DNA of 64,000 nucleotides, from NCBI GenBank assembly GCA_023055355.1, contig JALJCS010000024.1, positions 10,245,501 to 10,309,500 on the forward strand, in the 5' to 3' direction. The notes under the pieces are model-generated. The model worked only from the letters and a program-made list of their open reading frames with translations, did not search any database and was not told the DNA's origin. Positions 1-13,400 of this stretch are shown piece by piece. Source of the DNA: Agelaius tricolor. Its lineage: Eukaryota > Chordata > Aves > Passeriformes > Icteridae. Positions within the stretch are counted from its first letter, which is position 1; each line of letters starts with the position of its first letter. A program made the translations under genes and the position numbers.

Positions 1-1329
1 CTCAGGATTTCACTCATTTTATTTTGCAGCAATTTTGAGGACTCTAGGTCAGAGAGAGAGAAAAAGATGAAGCACTCAAGGCAGTGGCAGTTCTTAGGCT
101 TCAAGAGTTTTTTGGTTGTGTAAGCAGCTAAATGGAGTTGCTCTTTGGGGGAGGTGGCCTTTTCTCATTAGGGCTGGAGATAACAATGAGCTTGTTTGTC
201 CAGAGCTCATTACAGATTCCAGACTCTTCAGCTTTCCCATCCATACATATCAGGCCACTGTAAATAGACAATGGCATCTGTTAGTAATAATAATGTTTGC
301 TTATTCAGTTGATAAAATGTTTCTTTCTTACTTATTCCCAGAGCTACCGCTCTTGGTCTTTTAAATAACTGTTGTTACACCTCCAATACATGTGGTTTTA
401 ATTGGAATTTTGGACATAATAATTTATAACTATTCTCTGACAGTGCTTGTTAAATTCAACTCCCTATTGGAATTGCCGAGAGGAATACATCAAAAATGTT
501 TAGTGTGTGGCTGGACTAATGGCTGTTACCTTGTTTAAATGTCCATGTTGCAAGCTGTATATTGCAGCCCATTCAATGCTGCCTGAAGTGCCCTAGTACA
601 AAAGTAGACACTGAAGACCCTTTGTCCTCCATATTTAATCTGTGTTTGAAAACTGGGCTCCCAGTTACTGAAGTCTGGTTTAAAACAGGGACACATAAGC
701 TGAATAGCTTTTGGAAAGGAAACTGTTTCAGTAGATGTGTGCTCAGAAATTACCAGTAAAAGCAAAAAGATCAACTACTGCCCTTCTTTAGGGATGGCTG
801 TTGAATCTTAGAAAGCAATTAAAAAACCAAGCATGCTCTAGATAAAATATTGCAACTTTTAATACCTGAATTAAAGATGTTGCTGAAAGCTCAGCAATGA
901 TGGCTCCAAGAAGATGGTGCAAAATGTCTGCACTTCAGAAAAGAGATGTTCTAGCCATACTAAAAGTGCCTGTAGCACATGGCAATAATTCTATTTTACA
1001 TTTGCTAAAACTACAGAACTACAGGGCTACTAAACTTAGATGCATGGGAGGGCATGGGGAGGTGCAGTGCAGGTGCTGGGGCAGACTCTGTGTCCCAGGG
1101 AAATCCAGCCCTGCTGTTAACCCTCTCTTGGTGCAGCTGGTGTGTACAGGGTGGGTAAGTCAGCACCAATCAGTGAAGCTCAGGTTCTGTGTAGAAAAGA
1201 GATCATTTGCTATTCACCAATATAATTACCAGCTTAGAAGGTACAAAACTGAGGTGAAGAGAGAGGTTTGAGTGTTAAGTAATGTGTTTTCCTTATTCAG
1301 CAGTGTTTCCTTCTTTGTACTACCTGCAG
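1..1329 (+). other. CRMP1 intron 5 (3' part)
   Basis: No coding exon, repeat family or RNA gene is recognised. Open frames here are short and uninformative. The final 30 bases form the polypyrimidine tract and acceptor of exon 6. Confidence 0.7.
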
Positions 1330-1410
1330 CTTTATGAAGCCTTTACCTTTCTAAAGAGTCTTGGGGCTGTTATCCTGGTCCATGCTGAAAATGGAGACTT
1401 GATAGCTCAG
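1330..1410 (+). CDS. CRMP1: CRMP1 exon 6 (81 bp)
   Basis: The exon encodes 27 residues starting LYEAFTF and ending GDLIAQ, and carries the family-wide VHAENGD motif (about residues 197-203). A pyrimidine-rich tract and CAG precede it, and GTGAGT follows it. Both edges are in phase 0. It is the first exon visible; I found no trace of the preceding 62-bp family exon in bases 1-1329. Confidence 0.95.
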
Positions 1411-4400
1411 GTGAGTGAACCATCGTTTTTGCTTCCGTTTGTGAGATGATAGATATTAGAGAGGAGGAATTAAATAGGCCATTCAGAGAATGGGTAGGAA
1501 GAAGGGAACTCCCTGGAAAGAGCCTTAATTGAACCTGATGCCCTGCACACTGTTGGTATAAAGCCTGGGATGAGAGAAGGGAGGTCCTTTTGCATTAATT
1601 GGCAGAGCATCCTTGAGATAGGGCAATGATCCAGGCAGCTCCTTGCCTTGGAGGAGCAAATGAGGACTAGATAAGGAGGGCAGAAGGAAGCAAGATTTCT
1701 TCTGAATCCAGCAGATACAAGTGAAGCAGAATAATGTAAAGCCTTGTTCACAGATTTTGAGTACAAAAAGAGGATCTGAAAGTTTTATATTAAAGTCTTT
1801 TGCTGCAGCTATCAGCATAAGCAACACAGTGAGTTTGGAGCAGGTATTAAAGCTCACAGACCTATTTATTTTTGAGAATATTTTTATAAATCTCTGAAGT
1901 TTGAGAATAAGAACTACTGTGATCTTGTAGACATTTCAAAAATGTGTGTTTAAGTATAATCCATGCTCTTAGAAGATGCATCTCGGGACCAGGAAGCTGG
2001 GTTCAAGTTCAGAATGGTCCATTAGAGTGCCCTGCATGTCCAGTGCAGTCCTTGCAGTTCAGGTGCCCTGGGAGCTGCTGTCCTCCCACTGGACTGTACC
2101 ATGGCTCTGATCAGTGCCACAGCACACTGAAACATGGAAAGAGGCAACCCAAGGACAGCAGTTGATAGTGAACCTTCCACTGGGCTTTCAGAGGTCTGGA
2201 TCCCCTTCTGAAACAGAAGGGGCAGGTTTGGGTGGGTGTTGTTTTGATGCTGCATTGTGACAGATGAATCTTTGAAGGCTGTTGCAGAGATGTCTCACAG
2301 CCCTGATCTCTCCTACGTGCATCGAGCCCCTCTTAGGTCGGTGAGGCTCTGAGTGAGCCATCTGATTTATCTGCTGAGCTGCTTATCTGCTGGCTTATCT
2401 GCTAAGGACTGGGCTGCAGAGCTGACAAGGAAATTACAGCAGCTAAAGCTGTCTTTGAGATCTGCACAAGGCAACCCACCTTGTCTCACATCTAAGGGAG
2501 AATGTCAAGGGAATTGTTTGAGTTGTTTGGCAGTGTGTAAGAACTCTTGCCTTGGGTGTATTTTGTTTTTCCTTCTGGGGAAAAAGCATATCTCCATCTG
2601 CCTGGTTAGAATTTACCCCCTTTGAGATCTGCCTTTCACTTTAACTTTGACCAAAAGAAACCACTGGGATCAAAAGTTACTAGTGAGGAGTCAGCAGGCA
2701 CATACAGTGTGGTTGTGTCCTTCCCCCACTGAAACTAGGTGACAACCCTCATTTGAATTAAAGAGAGGAAAAAGCTGATTTCTCATGGAGTTTAGCATGA
2801 ATAAAAACTACTAAATACATGATTTATAGCTTTAATACAACATAAAATATCTAGTAGAATTAAAATGACTATTAATGAGCATGATTAAGTCAATATTACT
2901 GTAGGAATGGCAAAATAAAACAAATGGCATCTGTGGTGTTTTGATACATTGCCCATTAAAATCAAGGCGGACTCATGGTATTGCATATTTGATAGAAATC
3001 TATTTCAGATTTCTGTTTTTCTATTTCATTTTTCTCTGATCAGCCTTTATATATGGTCATCAAATATGAACAACCAGGACAGAAAAATTATTAGGAAAAG
3101 AGGAAGTAGTAAATAAATGTAAGTTATGTTACACATCAACATATTTGTTCACCATTGCCAAGTTTCATAAAATCAGTCTTTCTCTATGCTTTTATGTAGA
3201 AGAATTGTTTGGATAATGAAAAGAAAGCTGCCTGCACATAGGTTTTTTAGGACTGTCCTGTGAAAATACAAATTTGATCTTGTCAAACAAATATTCTAGT
3301 GAATTATCTATATGATAGTTAATTAGCACTATCAAGTCCTCTTACAGGGGGTAATTTATCATATGATCTGATTTTAGTACTTCCTTCGAGATGCAAATCT
3401 GTCCTACTTCATGTATCTATTCTGTGCCAACGTGCTATTTTTTTACATGGCTGTAACTTCATTTTATTGATGTATTTTAATTATCTGAAGTCTTTAACTG
3501 GCACTGTTCAGAGCCAGTGCATTAATGATACAGAACAGCTGTTTTTAATAATACCTATGAAACCTTATGTTTTTCTAACCAAAATGTTCTTACACAGTCA
3601 GATTAATGCATTCCTGTTAATGCCTCTTTAGCCTTGATTGATTGCAGTGAAGGCTAAAGTATATATGAATGTTAGCTTTTCCACTTTTACTGGAGTATGT
3701 TGGTAATGTGTGAGCTTTTCACCCTCAGGGACCTGGGATCAGATATTTATTAGTTGGCACATTCGAATATGTTCAGTAACTTCATCCTGGTCTCTAGGGG
3801 AAATTCTCTGTGTCACAGAGCCATTACATCTGAGCTGGGCTCATTAGAGCCCTGTGGGCAGGGCAAGGCAGGGCAGGCCAGGGCCAGACCTCAGATGAAA
3901 AGGGGTTGACCACCAGTTTCTGCAAAAAGGGAAATTTATTCCAATAACACTGCTTGGCCTTAAATTAAGTGAAGCTTTTCTATTTAATTTTTTTTTTTTC
4001 ACTGCTATGAAGCTGGATAGCACAGATTATTTTTCTGAAAAGCCCCCATTGGTCCTGAGATGGGGTCTTTGATGAGGACACAGTGCCCTTGCAACTGGAG
4101 GGCACTATTCTGTTTCATAAAAGCATAATTTTAGTGATTCACTGTATAGGAAGAAAGCATTACAGAAAACTGAAAGTGTCAGCAGAGCTGAAGGTTTAAG
4201 AAAGTGCTTTGTGCATTGCAAGAATGCTCTCCTCAAGTTGCAGAGAGGAACTTGAGCAAGTAAATAGGGAATGGCAGGCTGGAAGAACTCATAATTACCA
4301 TTTAGTGTATTGGTGGTTGAAGCCCATTCCCTGGGCTGGTGTTGTGGTGTCAAGTAGGACTTTCTGGGGGACAGAGGAGGCTTCTGATGGTGCAGGCCAA

Positions 4401-7400
4401 TGGCTTGGGGCACAAATGTGCTCAATCACACAACAGAGAGCACTGCTGGCTGTGCTGGTGTGGCATGGGAGCAGTTCAGAGCCAGTGTTTGCAGTGTTCA
4501 GTGGGCTTTGCAGCTGTGTTTACACTGCCACTGAAAGGGGCCCTCAGACCATGTGTGGCTCATCTCCCTGAGGGTGCTGGGTGCACAGGTCTCATCCTGG
4601 AGCTGGGTCAGCGTTTATCTCTTACATTGCAGGAACAAAAGCGTATTCTGGAGATGGGAATCACTGGACCTGAGGGACATGCCCTGAGCAGGCCAGAAGA
4701 GGTAAGGCCAGATATCTGCTTCTCCCATTGCCTTTTCCAGTATTACTTAATGTCTGAAAAGTCCAGGTCCTTTCAACTTGTTTGTTTGCCTGAAAAGCCC
4801 TTTGGATGCTGCAGCCAGGTGCATTCCCTTACTCCAGGGATAAGTGTGTACACTCCTTGTACACTCAGGAATCTCAGGGCAGCTCCTGCTGCCCTGGGCA
4901 TGGATATCCATGTACTTTTTTAAGTGTGACCTTTGTGTTTTGATTTGTGATGGCAAAAAAAATGGGCTTATCAGGCTAAAAACCAGCAGCGCAGCTTGAG
5001 GGTTAGTCCTCAGAGTAACTGCATTTGTTAAAATGCTTTGTGTGAAAACCTCCTATAAGATGCATGTGCACATCTATAGTGTGCATAGGCATACACCCAC
5101 ATATAGATCTAATTTCATGCTGGCAGATATATTGGTGTCAGAAATGCAGGCTGTAGAGATGCAAATACATGAGAATGGAAAGTTGCTGTGAGGCAGCTTG
5201 TTTTAAGCAACTCCCTTATAATAAAATCTGAGCTCTGTTGTGGATCATCTCAGGCATCTGGAAAGGGTTTATTTAATGCCAAGGAAAATGTGGAGACATG
5301 AGAATGCCCCCTAAAGTACACAGCTCAGACCCTTAATGGGATGTGGAGGGCGGTAGTGGGAAGTGACTGCTTTCCTAGAAGACCAAAGAGACGACGTCCC
5401 GAGGGTTTGAGGCTGAACTTGAAGAGATTGTTGTGGTTTGCAGATCTTTATTTAACTTCTCCCCAAGGCAAAAGGAATCAGCTTAATTGGTCACATTCTT
5501 CTATTGAACTGTTTATGTACTTTTTCATTTTGCTGTTCAACTTCTACTAAAATTATTCTAAAAGGATTGAATTGTTTCCTTTTAATGAGAACAAGGGCCT
5601 AAGGAAAATCTGCATTTGCAGTTTCCAGAAAGGAATTTTGCTCAGCTCTAGTGCTTCAGTGCAGAGGCTGTGCCTCCTTCCCTGCTCTCTAAAGGTGCAT
5701 TTGGGTTTCCAGAGCAAATGTTTTTGATACAAGTCCTAGGACAAACTGAAGCAGTCTGATTTAAGGAAAAAGATTTTACAAAACTGTAAAGGATTAAGCC
5801 ATGTAGTTTTGGAAGGTCTAAGAAGCTCAATTTTTCTAGAAAAACTTGCACAGAAATTTCTGTACCACTGAGTCACTATTTTCAGTTACAACAGGGTTTA
5901 TTGTATTAAAATGCCAATACTGTGAGTCCATCTGGGAAGGATCTGGTATAAAACTGATGGTTGGGGAAAGGAGTCTCCAGAGCTGCTGGGAAACACTGCT
6001 CCTCCATCTGAAGATGCTTTCTTTGTGTGCCTACGTCCCAGCTGGCTCCCTGGGAGGAGGTTGCTTTTATGCTTGCTGACAGAGAGGACTTACTGGGCAC
6101 TGCTTCAAAGGCTTCTGTGGATTATGGGCTAAATTCAGTCCATAGTGCTGAAGTTGCTGTTTGAGAATTCTTTACATTCACTGTCACCATTATGTAAAGA
6201 TTAGGGAAAGCTGCCGGGGGAGCTTAGAGGTTGTCTCCTAGCAGGGGCAAAGTTTTCTTGCTTTGTTCCCCTTTCAGCTGCAGGGTAGGAGTCTTAAACA
6301 GGAAGGTGGGAGGAAGGTAAGGAGGGGCTGCATCAGCTGCTTGGACATGACCTTTCCTGGGGTGCAGGGAGCCAGGGAGCTGTGTTTGTACTGGGACAGC
6401 TGTACCCTGGTAGTGAGTACAGCCTGGCTGTGGTTACTGCTAGTGGCAAGTGTTTGGGGTTGGGTTAGCTCCCTCTTTCCTAGCACTGTCTCTCTATGGA
6501 AAAAGCAGAATCAACCCCTGAAGAGTTGTTGCTGAACAATTAGAAATATGGTGCAGTCCTCCAGCTGATTTTTTTTCTTCAGACTGCATTTGCAGTTAAC
6601 TTTTCCCTCCTTGTTTTGCTCAGCTTGAAGCAGAAGCAGTTTTCCGTGCCATCACGATTGCCAGTCGAATAAACTGCCCAGTGTACATCACCAAGGTGAT
6701 GAGCAAGAGTGCAGCTGATATCATTGCACAGGCCAGGAAGAGAGGTAAGTGACTTCCTTTGCTCCCCCAATCTTTTTTTTTTGTTGAATAGAAGCTCAGT
6801 GAAAAAACCTGTATGTCTTGACTCAAATGACAGTCTATAGGGAGAGGTTACCAAAGAATGGCAGCACCATTGCAGAGTAAATATTTGTGGCTGGGAAGGA
6901 TGAGGGGAAATCTTTTTGTATTTTTAAGTTGAGATGCTCTTCCCACAAACTGCCCTCTTGATGACTGAATTGTAACTCTTCCCTATCCTGTTTTCCCTTT
7001 TACTTTTCCCTTAGACTGCTATATCTCTGTTGATGGGAAAGAGATATTTTATTCCTAATGGCACATCCTCCAGGCCAGTATTTCAGCTTTTCTGAGAGGT
7101 GGCTTGGGCAGTGACCCTGCTGTTAGAAATGCTTGGAGCTTGCTCCTGGCCTTGCTGCTGGAAGCTGACCCCCTCTGATGGGTGCTGCAGGTCAGCCCTG
7201 CTTGCTGAGGCCATGGTGGGATCCAGGTTCCAAAGCACCCAAAAGGGCCTTGTGAGCCTGAAGGCAGCTTCTGAAGCTGCATTTGCAAGTCAGGACTGTT
7301 CTGCTGGTTGGGACTACAAAGCTTGTGAGCAATATGGAAAAGCCAAAGAGCAAATTACTGTCTTGATGTTTGTATTCTTGGAGACTTGAAGTGTGGTGCA

Positions 7401-10400
7401 GGGGGACCATATGCTGCTGTCTGCTGGTGCTGTGCCCAACCTGGGAGTAGTAAAAAGGCATCTGCCTGCTGAAGTGATCCACCATCCAGTGCACTCCAAA
7501 TTGGAGCAAGGTGCCTGTGATTAAAACAGTACAAATTAAAAGTGGGTCTGAACTGTCTCCTTCTGGATTAGAAAGAAAGATTTGTAAATAGGCTGATCAA
7601 AAGCATGTAGAGCTCAAAGAGACTCCTGATTAATTTTTTATCATACAGACAAAGCCAGGGCTGTTTAATTTCTTGGGAGTTGTGCTAGCCATGTAGCAAT
7701 GTGTGAATTATACATGGCTGCATGCAGCAAGCAGTGTCTTGTGCTGAAGAGAGAGTGGGCTGTACTTAGTTCCTGTATATCCTTGCTTTCTCCAAGGTCC
7801 CCTTGTTTTTGGAGAGCCGATCACTGCCAGCTTGGGGACAGATGGGACACATTACTGGAGCAAAAACTGGGCCAAGGCTGCAGCTTTTGTGACCTCACCA
7901 CCTCTGAGCCCTGACCCTACCACTCCAGACCACCTAAATTCACTCTTAGCATGGTAAGACTTCCTTTTTTTTTTAACAGGATGCTGGCGAGGCAAGTGCA
8001 AAAGACATATGGCATGAAGCATCTAGGGATCAGCCTGGTTTCCTTTAGACCAGTCTCATACATGAAACAGCAGAGAAAGGACATAGAAAACCTGGGATAG
8101 TTATATCCTTATGCTTAGGCTGCAGTCAAGTCAGCAGTCAGGGACACTCCAGTTGCTGGTTGGCTTAATAGAGAGGCAATTGCTGGCTATTCAGGAATTA
8201 ATTATTTTTCTTTCTGCTTTTCAAGTGATTCCTAGCTGTACAACTAGATTGTCAGGACTTCAAACTGGCCTTCTCCCTAGTTTTCAGTTTTCTTTAGCTG
8301 AGTTGTTGCTGTATGATGGGATGGCATCCTCACTGTCCAGCATAAACAAAAGCCTGGTGGATACATCCCCATCTTTGAGACTGGACTCAATTTTAAGCCC
8401 TAGGCATATTTGACAAGCACAGCTCCAGAAATCAGGGCTGTTCCTGAATGCAGAGATACAAAGAACAAAGAAACATTTCTTGGGGTAATTTTTGTCAAAG
8501 CTGGTGCAGGGCTCTCAGCTGTGAGTTCTGAAAATTGGCTTGTCCTAAACTAACTTGTGTTAGTAGCAGAGATTGGTGGGTTTATCTCCTGCATATTGAA
8601 AAAGTCTGACTTGGTAGTTTGCCTTCATCTGGGAGGGACCAAAATCATACAAGTTTCCTTGTGTCCAGTTCTTGCAGGCTTATTTTAGCTTGCCTTGTGT
8701 CTTTATGGGCTCTGGGGTCCTCCAGCTGGAAGAAGACAAAGATAAGTGGTACATGTAGAGCAGGAATGTCAGGAGAGAGAGGCCAGAGTGAATTACAAAG
8801 GAGACTGTGAGGGATTTGGGTGGAGACTGAAGGCCATCTCTTGACAGGATAGGGATGTGAGCTGACTGCCTTCAGGTAGGTAGGTGAAAGGAATGTGGAC
8901 AGCAGAGGAAGAAGTGTCTTATATAGAGAAGAGGATAGCAGCAATGCCTTGCCAGAAACCCAGACTGTGAAACCCATCTCTGAAAGTATTTCCTGCCTGT
9001 AGCCAACTGTGGGTCTTTAGCTTAAGCCAAAGACCATCTGCTCTGAAATGATATAGAAATCCACAGCTGCAGCCCCACCAGGACAGACTGCTAGGGCTGG
9101 AGGGAGGAACTCAACTTACCATTCATATCCTCATTTACCTTCATGTGGTGGCACCCAGCTCAGCTCTGGCCTCCCCTTTCTGGGGTTTCCAATGCCCTAG
9201 ACAGAGCAGAGAAATCTGAACCTTGAAAGTGACCATCTTCAGAGCTGCCTGGGAGCTGGGTGGGCACACTCATGTGACAGGAAGATGCCATCAGTCAGTG
9301 CCATGTCTCCCCTTGCACATGATGGGTCAGGCTGTGCAGCCCAGAGCCCACCCAGCCTTTAACACAACTGCTCTAAAGATGCTGCAGTTGAGCTCTGAGT
9401 AATGTGTGGCTCTGGTAAGAATTCACAGCAGTTCTCTTCTGACAGTCTGATGGCAAAAAATGTTTTTTCCATAACTGAGTGTTTTGTTCCAAAGAAAGAC
9501 TCAGAAAAAAATGACTTTCTTGGTCTGATTCATCACTATCAGCACTGTAAAGGGTGAAGTTCACTGTGTGAGGGTAAGGCTCTTAGCCAGCACATGTAAA
9601 TGTGTATCAAAATGTTTGACTCCTTACTCTGTTAGAGTGGCTATATATGCTTTCTAGAAGAGAGTCCCAAAATAATAGTATGTGGGTCAAAGCAGATTAG
9701 CAAGAACATTTTTAGAATTGGAATCCAAATAATGACTTTTTAAAACTAATATCAGAAAGACAAACCGAGGACTAACAGAAGTTTTCATTATTCTCCAAGC
9801 ATGCAGAAATAGCTTTTTTTTTTTTTCTGGTGGCTTAAAGTCCTAGATCTTAAATGACAGCAGCTTAGCCTGCTTTCAGTTTTAATACTTCAAATCCATA
9901 CTGTGAAACTAAAAAGAACTGTATATTGTATCAGTCTGCTCTGCATTCATGGGGAATTTTATGCAAGTATGATGGTAAAACAGTATTTCTTGTTTCTATT
10001 GCACTGTTGGATACCAATATTTTACATTCATTAAAAAATCCCTACAACATCCTTCCTTTGCAAGCATGCAGCATACTGCTTGTGCTCTTCTCCACAGAAA
10101 GCTGAATGGTTTGATTTGTTGATTTTCCACTGAAAAGCTGAATGTGTAAAACCCCATCATGTCTCATGGGATTTGCAGATTGAATTTGCCTCATGAGATT
10201 AGGTCCTTGTGTCATCTGTGGGCCATGCACTTGAGTTAGCTTTGATCTTGCATGGTGTGCTGCTGCATTACTGCAGCTGGGATGTGCCACCTCTTGTGAA
10301 CCAGAGATGTGAGATCTTGATGCTACACAGATGATGCAACTTGCCATGAAAACCTTGTTTAAGGGGAAAAATTTGATGACCTGGCATTTATTTCATGATG

Positions 10401-13400
10401 ATCCCTTCCTGTCTCTCAGTTTTTCAGTTGATGTAATGCTTAGCCCCCATTTGACAGTAGAGTGTGTCCAGACAGTAGCAGTGCCCATGGATTAACCAGG
10501 GATGGAAGGATCTCAAGTGACACACTTCAGTTTTGGAAGTCTTTTATTGATTTGACTGGGGACTGCAGTTCATATCAATAATGTTATTAAATGTCAGAGA
10601 GGAGGGAGTATGGAATTAAGAAAGCAAGCCCTTGTTATCTTTCAGGTGTAGGAATTTGAAGTGTGGTTTTAGAAGCACAGCATGACCTCAGGGAACTTGG
10701 CAGTGTCACAGGCCTGGCTGTGGCAGTCAGGTTTTCATTGCTATATCAGTGTGTGGAAATGAGAGATGCCACAGGAAGCTTTGCTGATTAGAGAAGCATC
10801 AAAAAGGAAGAAATGCCATTGCAACCTTCTGACTTTATTGTTGTGTTAAAATAAATGGATGTTTAACTGATGAAATTGGCTTAATCCTATGGAGTAACAC
10901 CAGGCAGTCCATTAACAATCAGGAGCAGCTAAAGCACAGCAGCCTTTTCTGTACTGAATTCATGGATTTAGCTTCTGCTAAAAACTGGATGGATGGCTTG
11001 TGAGTGTGGTGAAGAACCAGAAAAGAGGCCAAGGACTTCTCTCTGTCAGCAATCATTAGGGTTGGCAGTCTAGAAAATGGCATTAGAATTACTCATGTGT
11101 GATGCTTTTTTCTTCTGTACTTGACTATTTGTTAGCTTGTTGGATCTAGATTTGTGGACCAGAATCATTCAGTTGTTTCAGAGCTGGAATTTACATTATC
11201 AGTTAAAGAAAAAGATGACAGGCTCTTGGGGACTTATAGAGTGATGGAAGGGAAATCATAGTGAGTTCTAATGTGCCTGCCTCCTGTAAATTTAATCAAG
11301 AGCTAAAAATATCATGTTTCCTGTGGATATTGGAGAACCTTCTTCTTTGACTTTCTATTTTTGCAAGATTCTGCATATTGATTATGTTCTTCCTCCTTAT
11401 TTCCAGGAGCAGCTGTGATCCAGTTCTGCTCTCTGCCAAAAAAAAAAAATTCTCTAGGCTGAAAAACCCAATCTCTTAAATAAAAGCATTATAAATGGTA
11501 GCTCTTCCTGCATTTTTCTCCATGCCTTTTTCTGTGTAAGACTCTTAAGTTAGATAAATCCAGAGCATGTGTTTGACTTGCACTATGCCTTTTGTTGTTT
11601 AATTAGAAAACTACCTGATAAAAATATTTTTATTTTCTTGATTCTGTTTTGGAAGGTCAGATGAGAAGTATTCATGTAAGTTTTGCAAGAAAAATACATG
11701 TGTAGGAGAGAAATGCAGGAGAACACGTTTGGAGCTCATGAATTTGCACTGTGAAATTTGCCATCATTTTTTAATGTGGTTGTGAATTAATTTATCTTGA
11801 GAGTGCCAGACATTTCATACAAGCTTCTGATCATTTCCTTAATCCTGGAGTAATCCTTTGTCCTGGTTAGTGGGCTTTTGCCTGATCTCTGTTGATAAGC
11901 AGCCTGGAGCTGGAGGGGGCTGTAATCCAGGAGTCCAGGGTGCTCCTGGGGGAAAGTGGAGATGTCCAGTGCCATTGTTGCTCTCAGTGATGTGTAGCCA
12001 GCACAGAAATGTCTGGCATGATTTACAGCCTGTGCCTCTGGTGGCTTGGAAGGCTTGAAAGGTCCATTCACAGCCTGTCTGAGACCAAGGTCACCTTGGT
12101 GATGCCTGGTCTAAACCTTCTGTGTGTTAACTCCACAGTGGGGACCTGCAGGTGACGGGAAGTGGACATTGCCCCTATAGCACTGCCCAGAAAGCCATTG
12201 GAAAGGACAACTTCACTATGATTCCTGAAGGGGTCAATGGAATTGAGGAAAGGATGACTGTTGTCTGGGACAAGGCTGTAGTAAGTAATAACTTACTTTT
12301 ATAGACTAAAAGGAAATTGAGTGTTGGCTGAATAATGAAAGCCAAGAGACTCTTGGCCATTGCTTAAGTGACTTTCTGCTATATTTCTGAGAATTCCCTG
12401 AGAGAATGCTACTGTGAGGTGAATTGCTTATTTCAAAAACCTCTTCCAGTTTTTTAAACTCAGGGCTGTGTTTCACTTCTGACACTGCAATAGTATTGGG
12501 TTTCATTAGACCTGAGGCTTCCCAGACTCCATTGCTCTTATTTTCCCTTAGTGTCAGAGTGGATGCTTCTGAGAGAAGTGGTATCTGCAGCAATTTAATG
12601 GTTTTGAAGTGAACCTCATATAAACGTGATGAATGAATTGTTTGAATTTGGGAAGTGTCTCATCGTTTTTGAAAAATTACAAATGGATGGCAGCTGAGCC
12701 TGAGGCTAAATGATGAAATGCTTTGAAGGAGAGCATTGCACCTAATTCATCCTGGCATACTTTGCAGTGGAGTGCCGGTACAAGTCAGGAATTTTTTGAT
12801 GGTTTCATGGATTCTAATGTATAATGATATTCTCCCTCTACTGTCTGTCTCCACGTGCACACCCTGCATTCACACACACTCACTGCATTGTGCTCAAATG
12901 CACATTGCAGACTGCAGTGCTGTGATGAGCACTTCTCCCAGCCTCTATTTCATAAACACCTTTTTCAGGGACAGCTATTGAGATTCCAAGCACAGAAGCA
13001 GCTTCAGATACCTGCCATGTAGGAGCAAAGTAGGGAAGCAAGCAAAGCACAGCCAGCAGCTGCTATTTTCTTTTGTGGCTCCCTCAGTGGGAAGGAACTG
13101 CAGGAAGGGCTGCAACATGGGATTTATAGGTGGCAGCATTAATCCTGCACCACTGAGTAGCTTATACTTTACAAACCTTATATTTTACCAGGCAGGAAAT
13201 AAGTGTTTATCTAATATTAAAAGGCTTGGCTCTGTTGTTCTTCCTTAGAACATTGTTCTTGCTCATTGCCAGGGAAGACCCTAAAATACTCTACTGAGAA
13301 ATCAAAATGCTGTACAGTTGCAATTACCATCACTGACTGTATGCCAAGTTCTATTGGTAATGACATTTCTCCAGGCAAAGACTTTATAATTGGTTGTATT

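Noticed and set aside
4339..4923. 194-codon plus-strand frame
   Set aside because: It is open because it contains CRMP1 exon 7 in frame; the flanks are intron.
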